Assembly (NCBI GenBank): GCA_934591705.1
Contig: CAKTPM010000001.1
Location: 110,554 to 174,553, forward strand
DNA length: 64,000 nucleotides
DNA from: an uncultured Oscillospiraceae bacterium
GTDB lineage: Bacteria > Bacillota > Clostridia > Oscillospirales > Oscillospiraceae
Direction of reading: 5' to 3'
This document shows, one piece after another, positions 16,091 to 23,520 of this stretch. A model generated the notes under the pieces. The model saw only the letters and a list, made by a program, of their open reading frames with translations, was not told where the DNA came from and made no database searches. Position numbers and translations under genes: made by a program. Position 1 is the first letter of the stretch, and each line of letters starts with the position of its first letter.

Positions 16091-17008
16091 TTACTTGCCC
16101 ATGTTCATCTGGGCGGCCACCTCGGCGGCGAAGTCCTCCTGCTTCTTCTCGATGCCCTCGCCGGTGGCGAAGCGCACGGCGTCCACGAACTTCACGGCGC
16201 CCTTAGAGGCCTCCTTGATGTAGTTCTCCACGCTGCCGGTGAAGATGTCGCCCCGGACGAACTCCATCTGCAGCAGGCAGTTCTCCTCATAGAACTTGTT
16301 CATCTTGCCCATGACGATCTTCTCCTTGACCTGGGCGGGCTTGGAGGCCATCTTGGGATCGGCGTCCATGAGAGCCAGGGCCACCTTCTTCTCCTCGGCC
16401 ATGACCTCCTCGGTGACCTGGGACTTATCCCAGAAGCGGGGGTTCAGAGCGGCGATCTGCATGGCGACATTCTTGCCGATCTCGGTGGCGTCGAAGCCGC
16501 CCTCCACGGCCAGGTTCACCAGCACGCCGATCTTGCCGCCGGCGTGGACATAGCCCACGGAGGTGTTGGTATCGAAAATCACGAAGCGGCGGATCTGCAG
16601 GTTCTCGCCGATGGACATGACCTTCTCGGGCATGATCTCGGAAACGGTCATCTTCGTGCCGGTGTACTTGCAGTTCAAAAGGGCGTCCACATCGGCGGGC
16701 TTGGTCTCGGCGATGGTCTTGGCAATGTCCTTCACGAAGGCCACGAACAGATCGGACTTGGCGCAGAAGTCGGTCTCGCAGTTGACCTCCACGACCACGC
16801 CGATGCCGTTTTCGCACAGGGCATAGGACATACCCTCGGCGGCGATGCGGCCGGCCTTCTTAGCGGCCTTGGCCAGGCCCTTCTCGCGCAGCCACTCCAC
16901 GGCCTTGTCCATATCACCGTCGCACTCCACGAGTGCCTTCTTGCAGTCCATCATGCCCACGCTGGTCATCTCGCGCAGGGTCTTCACATCAGCAGCGGTA
17001 AAAGCCAT
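16091..17008 (-). CDS. tsf: Translation elongation factor Ts
   Basis: 305 residues. The N-terminal UBA-like domain includes LREMTSVGMMDCKKAL, followed by the EF-Ts signature in GMSYALCENGIGVVVEVNCETDF. It is the guanine-nucleotide exchange factor for EF-Tu. It follows rpsB, the standard bacterial pair, but a strong hairpin separates the two, so tsf may be transcribed at a different level. Confidence 0.97.
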   Translation of the reverse strand: MAFTAADVKTLREMTSVGMMDCKKALVECDGDMDKAVEWLREKGLAKAAKKAGRIAAEGMSYALCENGIGVVVEVNCETDFCAKSDLFVAFVKDIAKTIAETKPADVDALLNCKYTGTKMTVSEIMPEKVMSIGENLQIRRFVIFDTNTSVGYVHAGGKIGVLVNLAVEGGFDATEIGKNVAMQIAALNPRFWDKSQVTEEVMAEEKKVALALMDADPKMASKPAQVKEKIVMGKMNKFYEENCLLQMEFVRGDIFTGSVENYIKEASKGAVKFVDAVRFATGEGIEKKQEDFAAEVAAQMNMGK

Positions 17009-17043
17009 TATTATATCCTCCTAGAAAATATTCATCAATCAAA

Positions 17044-17071
17044 ACGGGGCAGGGACATCGCCCTGCCCCGT
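17044..17071 (-). terminator. Hairpin between rpsB and tsf
   Basis: CGGGGCAGGG / CCCTGCCCCG stem with a 6-base loop, followed on the minus strand by TTTTGATT. Probably a partial terminator or processing site, since no separate tsf promoter is evident. Confidence 0.6.
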
Positions 17072-17103
17072 GCGTTTACGCGGAATTCTCTATTCGAGCG
17101 GGA

Positions 17104-17835
17104 TCACTCGGCGTCCTTGGTCTCCTCCACGGGGGCCATTTCCTCGCCCTGCTTGCCCTCGATCATGGCGTTGGCCATCACGGAGGCGATGAGCTTGATG
17201 GCGCGGATGGCGTCATCGTTGCCGGGGATGGGGTAATCGATCTCGTCGGGATCGCAGTTGGTATCGGCGATGGCCACAACGGGGATGCCCAGACGGTGGG
17301 CCTCGGCGATGGCGTTGCGCTCCTTGCGGGTGTCAACGATGAACAGAGCAGCGGGGAGCTTCTTCATCTCCACCACGCCGCCGAGATACTTCTCCAGCTT
17401 CTCGATCTCGCCCATGTGCTTGATGACTTCCTTCTTGGGCAGCATATCGAAGGTGCCGTCGGCCTGCATGGCCTTGAGCTGGTTGAGACGGTCCACCCGG
17501 GTGCGCATGGTCTTGAAGTTGGTCATCATGCCGCCCAGCCAGCGGGCGTTGACAAAGTACTGACCGCAGCGGGTGGCCTCGTCGCGGATGGCCTCCTGGG
17601 CCTGCTTCTTGGTGCCGACGAACAGCAGGGTGCCGCCGTTCTCGGAGAGCTGGCGCACGAAGTTATAGGCCTCCTCCAGCTTCTTGACGGTCTTCTGCAG
17701 GTCGATGATGTAGATGCCGTTGCGCTCGGTGTAGATGTAGGGAGCCATCTTGGGGTTCCAGCGGCGGGTCTGATGACCGAAGTGGACGCCGGCCTCCAGC
17801 AGGGCCTTCATGGATACGATGTTCTGATTTGCCAT
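17104..17835 (-). CDS. rpsB: 30S ribosomal protein S2
   Basis: 243 residues starting MANQNIVSMKALLEAGVHFGH. RRWNPKMAPYIYTERNGIYIIDL is the S2 N-terminal signature and PVVAIADTNCDPDEIDYPIPGNDD the C-terminal one. The ATG at 17835 has AAGGAG upstream; a longer frame to 17958 runs through the leader and past the predicted transcription start. The tail EEMAPVEETKDAE is acidic. Confidence 0.97.
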   Translation of the reverse strand: MANQNIVSMKALLEAGVHFGHQTRRWNPKMAPYIYTERNGIYIIDLQKTVKKLEEAYNFVRQLSENGGTLLFVGTKKQAQEAIRDEATRCGQYFVNARWLGGMMTNFKTMRTRVDRLNQLKAMQADGTFDMLPKKEVIKHMGEIEKLEKYLGGVVEMKKLPAALFIVDTRKERNAIAEAHRLGIPVVAIADTNCDPDEIDYPIPGNDDAIRAIKLIASVMANAMIEGKQGEEMAPVEETKDAE

Positions 17836-17948
17836 TTTGGGGTTTCTCCTTTTTCGTTTCGTTTTTGACCTCCAGCGCCTTCCTCCCCGCGGCCAACCGG
17901 TCACCCGGCACCGACCGAAGGTCCAGCACTGTGCGGATTCACCGAAAT

Positions 17949-17977
17949 ATAATACCATGCCATTTCCCGAATTGCAA
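17949..17977 (-). promoter_or_regulatory. Promoter of rpsB-tsf
   Basis: Minus strand TTGCAA (17977-17972), 17-bp spacer, TATTAT (17954-17949). The ~105-nt leader to the ATG is GC-rich and can fold (CCGGTCGG-type pairings), so ribosomal-protein autoregulation is possible but not shown. Confidence 0.72.
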
Positions 17978-18015
17978 GCACTATTTTGTGTTTTTCAGCA
18001 TGATCTTTGCCCTTT

Positions 18016-18297
18016 TTACCGCCTTTTGTTCTTCCGCACCCGGGGCGGCGGCTGTTTTTGGAATGGCTTATCCACCAAAATCACATCATCGCCGAATTTC
18101 TGCACGCATTCCCAGGGGATGTAGAAGTCCTCTCCCCTGCCGAAAAGCCCGAAAAACCGGCACCGGCCAAAAACGATCAGGGCCTTCACCGTGCCCTCGG
18201 GGAGGGTCATCTCCAGATCCCCCACGCAGCCCAGGCGGCAGCCGTCGCAGAGGTTGATGACCTCCTTGCGCCGCAGCTGACAAAATCTCACCAACAT
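18016..18297 (-). CDS. YlmC/YmxH family PRC-barrel protein
   Basis: 93 residues starting MLVRFCQLRRKEVINLCDGCRLG; the pattern RRKEVINL..G..LG...D is that of the YlmC/YmxH sporulation-associated PRC-barrel proteins. The end is basic (PPPRVRKNKRR). The start at 18297 has GAGGTG nine bases upstream. It diverges from sigG, with which this family is often neighbour in Clostridia. Biochemical role unknown. Confidence 0.78.
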   Translation of the reverse strand: MLVRFCQLRRKEVINLCDGCRLGCVGDLEMTLPEGTVKALIVFGRCRFFGLFGRGEDFYIPWECVQKFGDDVILVDKPFQKQPPPRVRKNKRR

Positions 18298-18375
18298 AGT
18301 TTCCCACCTCACTGAGAGGATATGCGCCCGGCAAGTTGTCCTATTCCGTCGCATCGGCACTATTTTTGCCGCCGG

Positions 18376-18405
18376 GAATAGCCACCCTTTGCCCGGGAAA
18401 TACTC
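18376..18405 (+). promoter_or_regulatory. Possible forespore (sigma-F/G-type) promoter of sigG
   Basis: GAATA at 18376-18380 fits the GHATR -35 of sigma-G promoters, and AATACTC at 18399-18405 matches five of seven CATNHTA positions with an 18-bp spacer. No sigma-A promoter was seen in the gap. Tentative. Confidence 0.4.
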
Positions 18406-18436
18406 TCCTTAAAAGACAGAGGGAGGACAACATTCC

Positions 18437-19207
18437 ATGCGCAACAGGGTGGAGATCTGCGGCATCAACACGGCCAAGCTGCCAACGCTGAAAAACGACC
18501 GGATGATGCAGCTTTTGGAGCAGGCCCGGCAGGGGGACGCCTCGGCCCGGGAGCAGCTCATCTACGGAAACCTGCGGCTGGTGCTCTCGGTGATCCAGCG
18601 CTTCACCGGCCGCAGCGAATGTGCCGACGACCTCTTTCAGGTGGGCTGCATCGGCCTCATGAAGGCCATCGACAACTTCGATCTCCGGCAGGGGGTGCGG
18701 TTTTCCACCTACGGGGTACCCATGATCGCCGGGGAGGTGCGGCGGTTCCTCCGGGACAGCAGCGCCCTGCGGGTGAGCCGCAGCATGCGGGACACCGCCT
18801 ACCGGGTATTGCAGGCCCGGGAGCACCTCATGGCGCAGTCCCAGCAGGAGCCCTCCATCGGGGACATCGCCGCCTATTTGCAGCTCCCCCGGGAGGAGGT
18901 GGTATTTGCCTTAGACGCCATGGCAGATCCCATCAGCTTATATGAGCCGGTCTACTCCGAATCCGGGGATGCCGCCTGCGTCATGGATCAGGTGAAGGAT
19001 CCCGGCTGCACCGACGAGCATTGGCTGGACCGGCTGGCCCTGAAGGACGCCGTGAGCCATCTCAACCAGCGGGAGCGGCGCATTTTATCCCTGCGCTATC
19101 TGCGGGGCAAGACCCAGATGGAGGTCTCCGCGGAGATCGGCATCTCCCAGGCCCAGGTGAGCCGCTTGGAGAAAAACGCCCTGGCGGCCATCCGCCGGGA
19201 GCTGTGA
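18437..19207 (+). CDS. sigG: Late-forespore RNA polymerase sigma factor SigG
   Basis: 256 residues with complete sigma-70 regions 2, 3 and 4: DDLFQVGCIGLMKAIDNFD (region 2), VRFSTYGVPMIAGEVRRFLRD, and a C-terminal helix-turn-helix KTQMEVSAEIGISQAQVSRLEK. The N-terminus MRNRVEICGINTAKLP is specific to SigG rather than SigF. It directs transcription in the engulfed forespore. It stands alone on the plus strand with its own terminator; ribosome-binding site GGGAGG upstream. Evidence that the organism sporulates. Confidence 0.96.
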   Translation: MRNRVEICGINTAKLPTLKNDRMMQLLEQARQGDASAREQLIYGNLRLVLSVIQRFTGRSECADDLFQVGCIGLMKAIDNFDLRQGVRFSTYGVPMIAGEVRRFLRDSSALRVSRSMRDTAYRVLQAREHLMAQSQQEPSIGDIAAYLQLPREEVVFALDAMADPISLYEPVYSESGDAACVMDQVKDPGCTDEHWLDRLALKDAVSHLNQRERRILSLRYLRGKTQMEVSAEIGISQAQVSRLEKNALAAIRREL

Positions 19208-19222
19208 CGCCCCCCAAGAGGG

Positions 19223-19255
19223 CAAAAAAAGAGAGCCGTACGGCTCTCTTTTTTC
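19223..19255. terminator. Bidirectional terminator between sigG and the surface-protein gene
   Basis: GAGAGCC / GGCTCTC stem with a 4-base loop, A7 before and T6 after, so it works on both strands for the two convergent genes. Confidence 0.92.
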
Positions 19256-19302
19256 TTGCTCGCAGCGCCCTTTACGGCGCTTTTATACTGCGGGGACGGG
19301 GT

Positions 19303-22300
19303 TTAGGCCCTGCGCCTTTTCCGGGAGATCGCCACCGCCGTGATGACCACCGCGGCAGTCAGGGCCGCCACGCCGAGAACGATCCACAGGCCGATGCCCC
19401 CCGTCTGGGCGGGGGCCTCCGCCGGTGCGCCCGTCTCAGGTGCCTCATAATCCACCATGTAGAGGGACAGGTGGCTGGTGGTCCAGGTCACAAAGCCCGC
19501 CTCATAGCGGCTTTGGCACAGCTCCTTTTCCCCGGCATCGTCCAGGAAGTACACCCGCAGGCCCTCCGGGGTCTCCCCGGGCAGCAGGGCATAGGGCACC
19601 CGCAGGGTGATCTCCCCGCCGGTGTAGGAAAGGCGGGCATCGCCGCTGTAAATGGCCACATCGAATACCGGCCTTGCGCCCGCGGCCTGGGCCTGGGCAT
19701 CGTTGAGCCGGGCGGCCAGGGCCTTTTCGATGGAGATGCGCAGGGTATCGCCGCCGGCGGCCCGGAGCTTTTCATGGAGGGTCTTGGCGCTCAACTCAAT
19801 GGACGCGCCTTCGCCCAGAACGATGGAGAGCCGGGCCTCGGAGTCCGCCGCCGCCAGCTGGGCCACCGCCTCCGCCGGGAGGGTCACGGTGTCCAGGACG
19901 GCCTCGCTCTCCACCTGGGAGAGATCCAGCTCCACGGGGGCGTTGGCGGTCTTGGCCGCCGCGGCCAGCAGGGCCATGTCCGGGCTCACCACGGTGACAG
20001 TGCTGCCGCTGACCTGGGTCTGCAGCGGCACCTGGGTGCCGCCCGCCTGGGCGCTGCCGCCGCCCTGGGTATTTGTCTCGGGGGCGGGCTGCACCGGCTG
20101 GGCGGGCTGTGCGGGCTTTGCCGCCGGCTTGGGCTCCGCCGGAGCGGCGGAGCTGCCGCCGCCGGAGGAACCGCCGCTGGAGGAACCGCCGCCGGAGCTG
20201 CCGCTGCCGCCGGGCGTCCCCTTGTCGTTGAGCACCAGCAGGAAGGGAGAGAAGGAGTCTACCTCAAACTCGATGCCGCGCTCGGTGAACACACCCTTGA
20301 GCACGCCGGCATTGCCCTTGAGCCGCTTGAAGTTCTTGTCATAGTGCTGGATCTTGGCTTCCTTCATCCTTCGGGCGGTCTCGTAGGTCCAGGGATTGCC
20401 GTTCTTATCGACCCCCATGAATTCATAGGGCAGGATGATGGTAAACTTCTCGCCGTTGGGGATGATGTAGGTATTGCCGCTGCCCTTCTCCACCATCTCC
20501 AATTCAAAGAAGAACTTGTCCGCCATGTTCTGCGGATGGGTGCGGGAGACCAGCTGGATGTCGCTCCCCTTGAGACCTTCGGTGGTGGCGGTGGGCTTAT
20601 CCACCTTTCCGGTGACCTCGCTGTCCTCCTTTACCTCCACCTTCCATTGGCAATAGTAGGGCTGGGTGTCCAGCTGCAGGTATTCGTAGCGGGGATTTTC
20701 GTCTTCATTTTCCTTATCGAATATCCACTTGATGAGGCACAGGTTCGTTCCGCGGTCGGCGCTGTAATAGTAGCGGATCTCGCCGATCTGCTGGCTCAGC
20801 AGCGCCTCCACCCACATCTTTCCGCCGGCAGGGTCGTTTTCCACATATTCCTGCCCTTCTTGCAGGTCTATGCGAGTGCTGTTGTCAATATCCTCCTGGA
20901 AGCTCTCCGCCAAGCCGCGGTTGCTTTCGTTGAAGGCGGCATCGTCATTTCCGTCGCCGGGGAAGCAGATGCGATACGCCACCGCGCCCTCCGGGACCTT
21001 CACCTTATAGGTCGCGCCCAGAACCTTATCTACATCGATTCTCCCGTTCTCGGCAAAGTCCGTCCACAGAAGGCCGTTTTGATAGGAGGTCAGCGCGCCG
21101 GCGGCGTCCATTCCCGCCTGCTGGATCACCACATTCCCGTTGGGGATGGGCTTTGCGCAGTTGGCGCCGCCGCTCTTCTTTTCATTGATGTGGTCCATCC
21201 ATGTCTCCGAGCCCGCCGCCGCCGGGAGGGAGACCGTGACCTGCTCGCGGTATTCCTCATAGGTCTCGTTCTCTCCCTTGCTCCAAACCAGGGTGTAGAC
21301 CAGCTTTGAGCCCACGCCGCACCAGGGGTAGGAAAGCGTCATCGAATCGCCGCTTGCCCCCCTGCCTTCATAGGGCGTGCTCCATCCCACGGCGCTGTAT
21401 CCGGCGGGCGCCTTCACCTTCAGCAGCGGAAAGTAAAGCTCCCGGATATTATTGCCGTCAAGCAAACCCGCCTCATGGGCCTTAGCCGCCACGCGCCTTT
21501 CGATGGCCGCGCTGACAAAGCCGCCCTCGGCGGTGATGGCATCACCGATATATTTATAGGTAAATACGCCGTCGTCGCCCTTATAACTGCCGCGGAAGAT
21601 GGCGCCTGCGCCGGTGTCAAAGCCCGGATGCTCCACCATTTGCAGGCGATCCTCCGCCACGGCGGGGAGCTCGTTTCTCTCCACGATAAAGGCGTTGTTA
21701 ATGTCGGCATCGAAAACGATTTTTACGATGACGCCGTCCTGGACGACCTTTCCGTCACCGTATTTCCACTCCCAGGCCGAGGTCATCTCGTCCTTCTGGG
21801 GGAGGATCACCGTGCGGTCGGTCTCCTCCTTGACCCAGGCGAAGAAGATGCCGTTGCCGCGGTACATACCGGGATTTTCAGGATTGTAATCCTGAAATGT
21901 ATGGTCCTGGATCCATGTAAGCGCCTCATCTACCGAGCCGACGCCGCCGGTAGAGCGCACCTGCGGCTTTGCCGTGCCGGCCGGCTCCACGCTGTCAAAA
22001 ATATACGAAATCAGGTAGTTCCATTTGTTGCTTGCCAGCTCGCGCCACACGGCCTCGTTGTTCTCCTTGGCGTTGTGCAGGCGGATGATCAGCTCGTTGT
22101 TTTCGTTGATCTCCTCGGGCAGGGTAAGCACTTGGGCCTGCAGTTCGTTGATCTGCAGGGTAATCTTGGAGCTCCCCTTGCCGTACCGGGAGGTATATTC
22201 CTTCCAATAGGTGGTGTCCTCTCCGTTTCCGTTGAGCTTGCAGTCAAAGTCGAACAGCAGCGAGAAGCGCTCCTCCTGGGTCTGCTGCTGACCGTTTTCC

Positions 22301-23151
22301 CACCAGGACCAGGAGCGCTTGACCTCGCAGTTCACCCGGGTGCCCTCCTGGGGCTTTTTCACCTGCAGGGCATAGATGTCGCACACCTCGGTAAACTCCC
22401 GGCCTTCGTTGTCGCGGCCCTGCATGACCCAAATGCCATCGACCTTCGACAGAGTACCGTCGGTAACCTTCAAATTGCCGTCGTTCTTCACGGCCAGATA
22501 AACGGTTTTTTCCTCCGTGCCGTTGCAGTTCACCGTGAGCCCCTCGTCATTGCGATTCGGGATCATGACGCCCTCATCGTTGTGCAATTTCTTGGGATCC
22601 TCGCTGCACCCGGAGAACAGCCACACACCACGGCGGCAAAAGCTGCCTTCACCGCCGTACACGGGCCGGCGGTCCAGCCGCAGGGCAAACTCCTCGGAGC
22701 CGCTTTCTTCCCCATTCTGCCAAGTGCGGGCAACGGTGTAGTCGGTGGTATTCTCGGGCACCTGGAAAGCATAGACATTGCAGGTCGGCTGCGAGCCATC
22801 GCCGAATGTCATTTTCAGCGTGCCGACGGTGCTCGTCTGCTCCACGCCGTTAATTTTCAAGCCGTCATTCCGATCCACCGCGAAATAGAGGGTGTCCGTA
22901 CCGATGGGGTCACAGGGGATGGTGAGCTTCCCCTCCTCCCACCTGCACCAATTTCGGTTGGGAAAAGTCAGGACATTGTTCTCCGCACGCGCGGCGATCC
23001 ATACGCCTTTCTCACACCGCAAATTGTCCTTATCGGCGGTGAACACTTGCTCCCCCGTGCCTTCGGCCAGCGCGATGGCGGGCAGCAGGCTCAGCGCCAT
23101 CACCAGTGCCAGCAGCAGCGCCAAAAGGCGCTTGGCGGTCATCTTCTCCAT
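19303..23151 (-). CDS. Large secreted, wall- or membrane-anchored surface protein
   Basis: 1282 residues, not assigned to a named family. Signal peptide about 1-29 (RLLALLLALVMALSLLP, cleavage near ALA-EG). Two related ~120-residue units follow: 45-160 and 171-300, sharing C..GVW, NRN, TLYFAV/TVYLAV, a CNVYAFQV/CDIYALQV strand and RTWQNGEE/RSWSWWENG. The middle has no recognised domain but many aromatic beta-type strands. Near residue 1010 come Gly/Ser-rich (GSGSSGGGSSSGG) and Ala/Pro-rich linkers, then a last globular part, then APAQTGG, a membrane helix and RKRRRA, a degenerate sortase-like or simple membrane anchor. It is transcribed alone behind a 210-nt leader. Likely an adhesin or envelope protein; ligand unknown. 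Confidence 0.7.
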   Translation of the reverse strand: MEKMTAKRLLALLLALVMALSLLPAIALAEGTGEQVFTADKDNLRCEKGVWIAARAENNVLTFPNRNWCRWEEGKLTIPCDPIGTDTLYFAVDRNDGLKINGVEQTSTVGTLKMTFGDGSQPTCNVYAFQVPENTTDYTVARTWQNGEESGSEEFALRLDRRPVYGGEGSFCRRGVWLFSGCSEDPKKLHNDEGVMIPNRNDEGLTVNCNGTEEKTVYLAVKNDGNLKVTDGTLSKVDGIWVMQGRDNEGREFTEVCDIYALQVKKPQEGTRVNCEVKRSWSWWENGQQQTQEERFSLLFDFDCKLNGNGEDTTYWKEYTSRYGKGSSKITLQINELQAQVLTLPEEINENNELIIRLHNAKENNEAVWRELASNKWNYLISYIFDSVEPAGTAKPQVRSTGGVGSVDEALTWIQDHTFQDYNPENPGMYRGNGIFFAWVKEETDRTVILPQKDEMTSAWEWKYGDGKVVQDGVIVKIVFDADINNAFIVERNELPAVAEDRLQMVEHPGFDTGAGAIFRGSYKGDDGVFTYKYIGDAITAEGGFVSAAIERRVAAKAHEAGLLDGNNIRELYFPLLKVKAPAGYSAVGWSTPYEGRGASGDSMTLSYPWCGVGSKLVYTLVWSKGENETYEEYREQVTVSLPAAAGSETWMDHINEKKSGGANCAKPIPNGNVVIQQAGMDAAGALTSYQNGLLWTDFAENGRIDVDKVLGATYKVKVPEGAVAYRICFPGDGNDDAAFNESNRGLAESFQEDIDNSTRIDLQEGQEYVENDPAGGKMWVEALLSQQIGEIRYYYSADRGTNLCLIKWIFDKENEDENPRYEYLQLDTQPYYCQWKVEVKEDSEVTGKVDKPTATTEGLKGSDIQLVSRTHPQNMADKFFFELEMVEKGSGNTYIIPNGEKFTIILPYEFMGVDKNGNPWTYETARRMKEAKIQHYDKNFKRLKGNAGVLKGVFTERGIEFEVDSFSPFLLVLNDKGTPGGSGSSGGGSSSGGSSGGGSSAAPAEPKPAAKPAQPAQPVQPAPETNTQGGGSAQAGGTQVPLQTQVSGSTVTVVSPDMALLAAAAKTANAPVELDLSQVESEAVLDTVTLPAEAVAQLAAADSEARLSIVLGEGASIELSAKTLHEKLRAAGGDTLRISIEKALAARLNDAQAQAAGARPVFDVAIYSGDARLSYTGGEITLRVPYALLPGETPEGLRVYFLDDAGEKELCQSRYEAGFVTWTTSHLSLYMVDYEAPETGAPAEAPAQTGGIGLWIVLGVAALTAAVVITAVAISRKRRRA

Positions 23152-23363
23152 GCTCTCTTCCTCCTCGTTTCGGGTGGTTTTTTATCTGCGCGGTCTTGCC
23201 GGTTATCACGGTTTTGCCGCCATAGCGCAAAAGCCGCAGCGCCCTCTCCGGAGGACACTTCGGCTTTCAGGCGTTATGGGCGGGGACAGCGGAAAAGCAG
23301 GCAGGCATTACTCTGTCTGTCTGCATCATTTTGCGCCCCCTGCCGCAGCCGTCAATGCCTGTT
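23152..23363 (-). promoter_or_regulatory. Long structured 5' leader of the surface-protein gene
   Basis: About 210 nt with no gene. On the minus strand a nested hairpin covers about 23215-23283: outer CCGCC(C)ATA / TATGGCGG, middle AAAGCCG / CGGCTTT, inner AGTGTCC / GGGCGCT capped by TCCGGA. The AGGAGG ribosome-binding site lies further down at about 23160. It does not match the riboswitch classes I could compare by eye. Could be a riboswitch, a protein-binding leader or only a stabiliser. Confidence 0.45.
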
Positions 23364-23399
23364 CGGTAATATGTTACCATTTTCATATCACCGTGTCAA
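23364..23399 (-). promoter_or_regulatory. Promoter overlapped by a 10-bp inverted repeat
   Basis: Minus strand TTGACA (23399-23394), 17-bp spacer, TAACAT (23376-23371). A perfect inverted repeat CGGTGATATG / CATATTACCG (one G-T pairing as RNA; 23393-23384 and 23373-23364) covers the spacer edge and the -10 region, so it is likely an operator for a dimeric regulator. Confidence 0.6.
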
Positions 23400-23445
23400 T
23401 GCGGTTTTGGTGAAAATCACGCAGGGCTGCCAGGGCGGAGCTGCG

Positions 23446-23490
23446 AGAAAAGGCCGCCCGGGCCGTGCTTTCGGCACGGCCCGGGCGGCC
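23446..23490 (-). terminator. Terminator after nifJ
   Basis: Very strong 17-bp perfect stem (GGCCGCCCGGGCCGTGC and its complement) with a 5-base loop, followed by TTTTCTC on the minus strand. Confidence 0.93.
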
Positions 23491-23520
23491 CCTCGGGTCA
23501 CTGTGCAGCCCCGGCGGGGA

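Noticed and set aside
17836..17948. Ribosomal-protein leader RNA upstream of rpsB
   Set aside because: The leader can fold, but I could not match it to a known S2 leader motif, so it is mentioned only with the promoter.
23152..23363. c-di-GMP-I riboswitch in the surface-protein leader
   Set aside because: Some pieces (GCAAAACC-like, AAAGCCG) are suggestive, but the GEMM-I core order and tetraloop-receptor arrangement are not present on either strand by eye. A covariance-model scan would decide.
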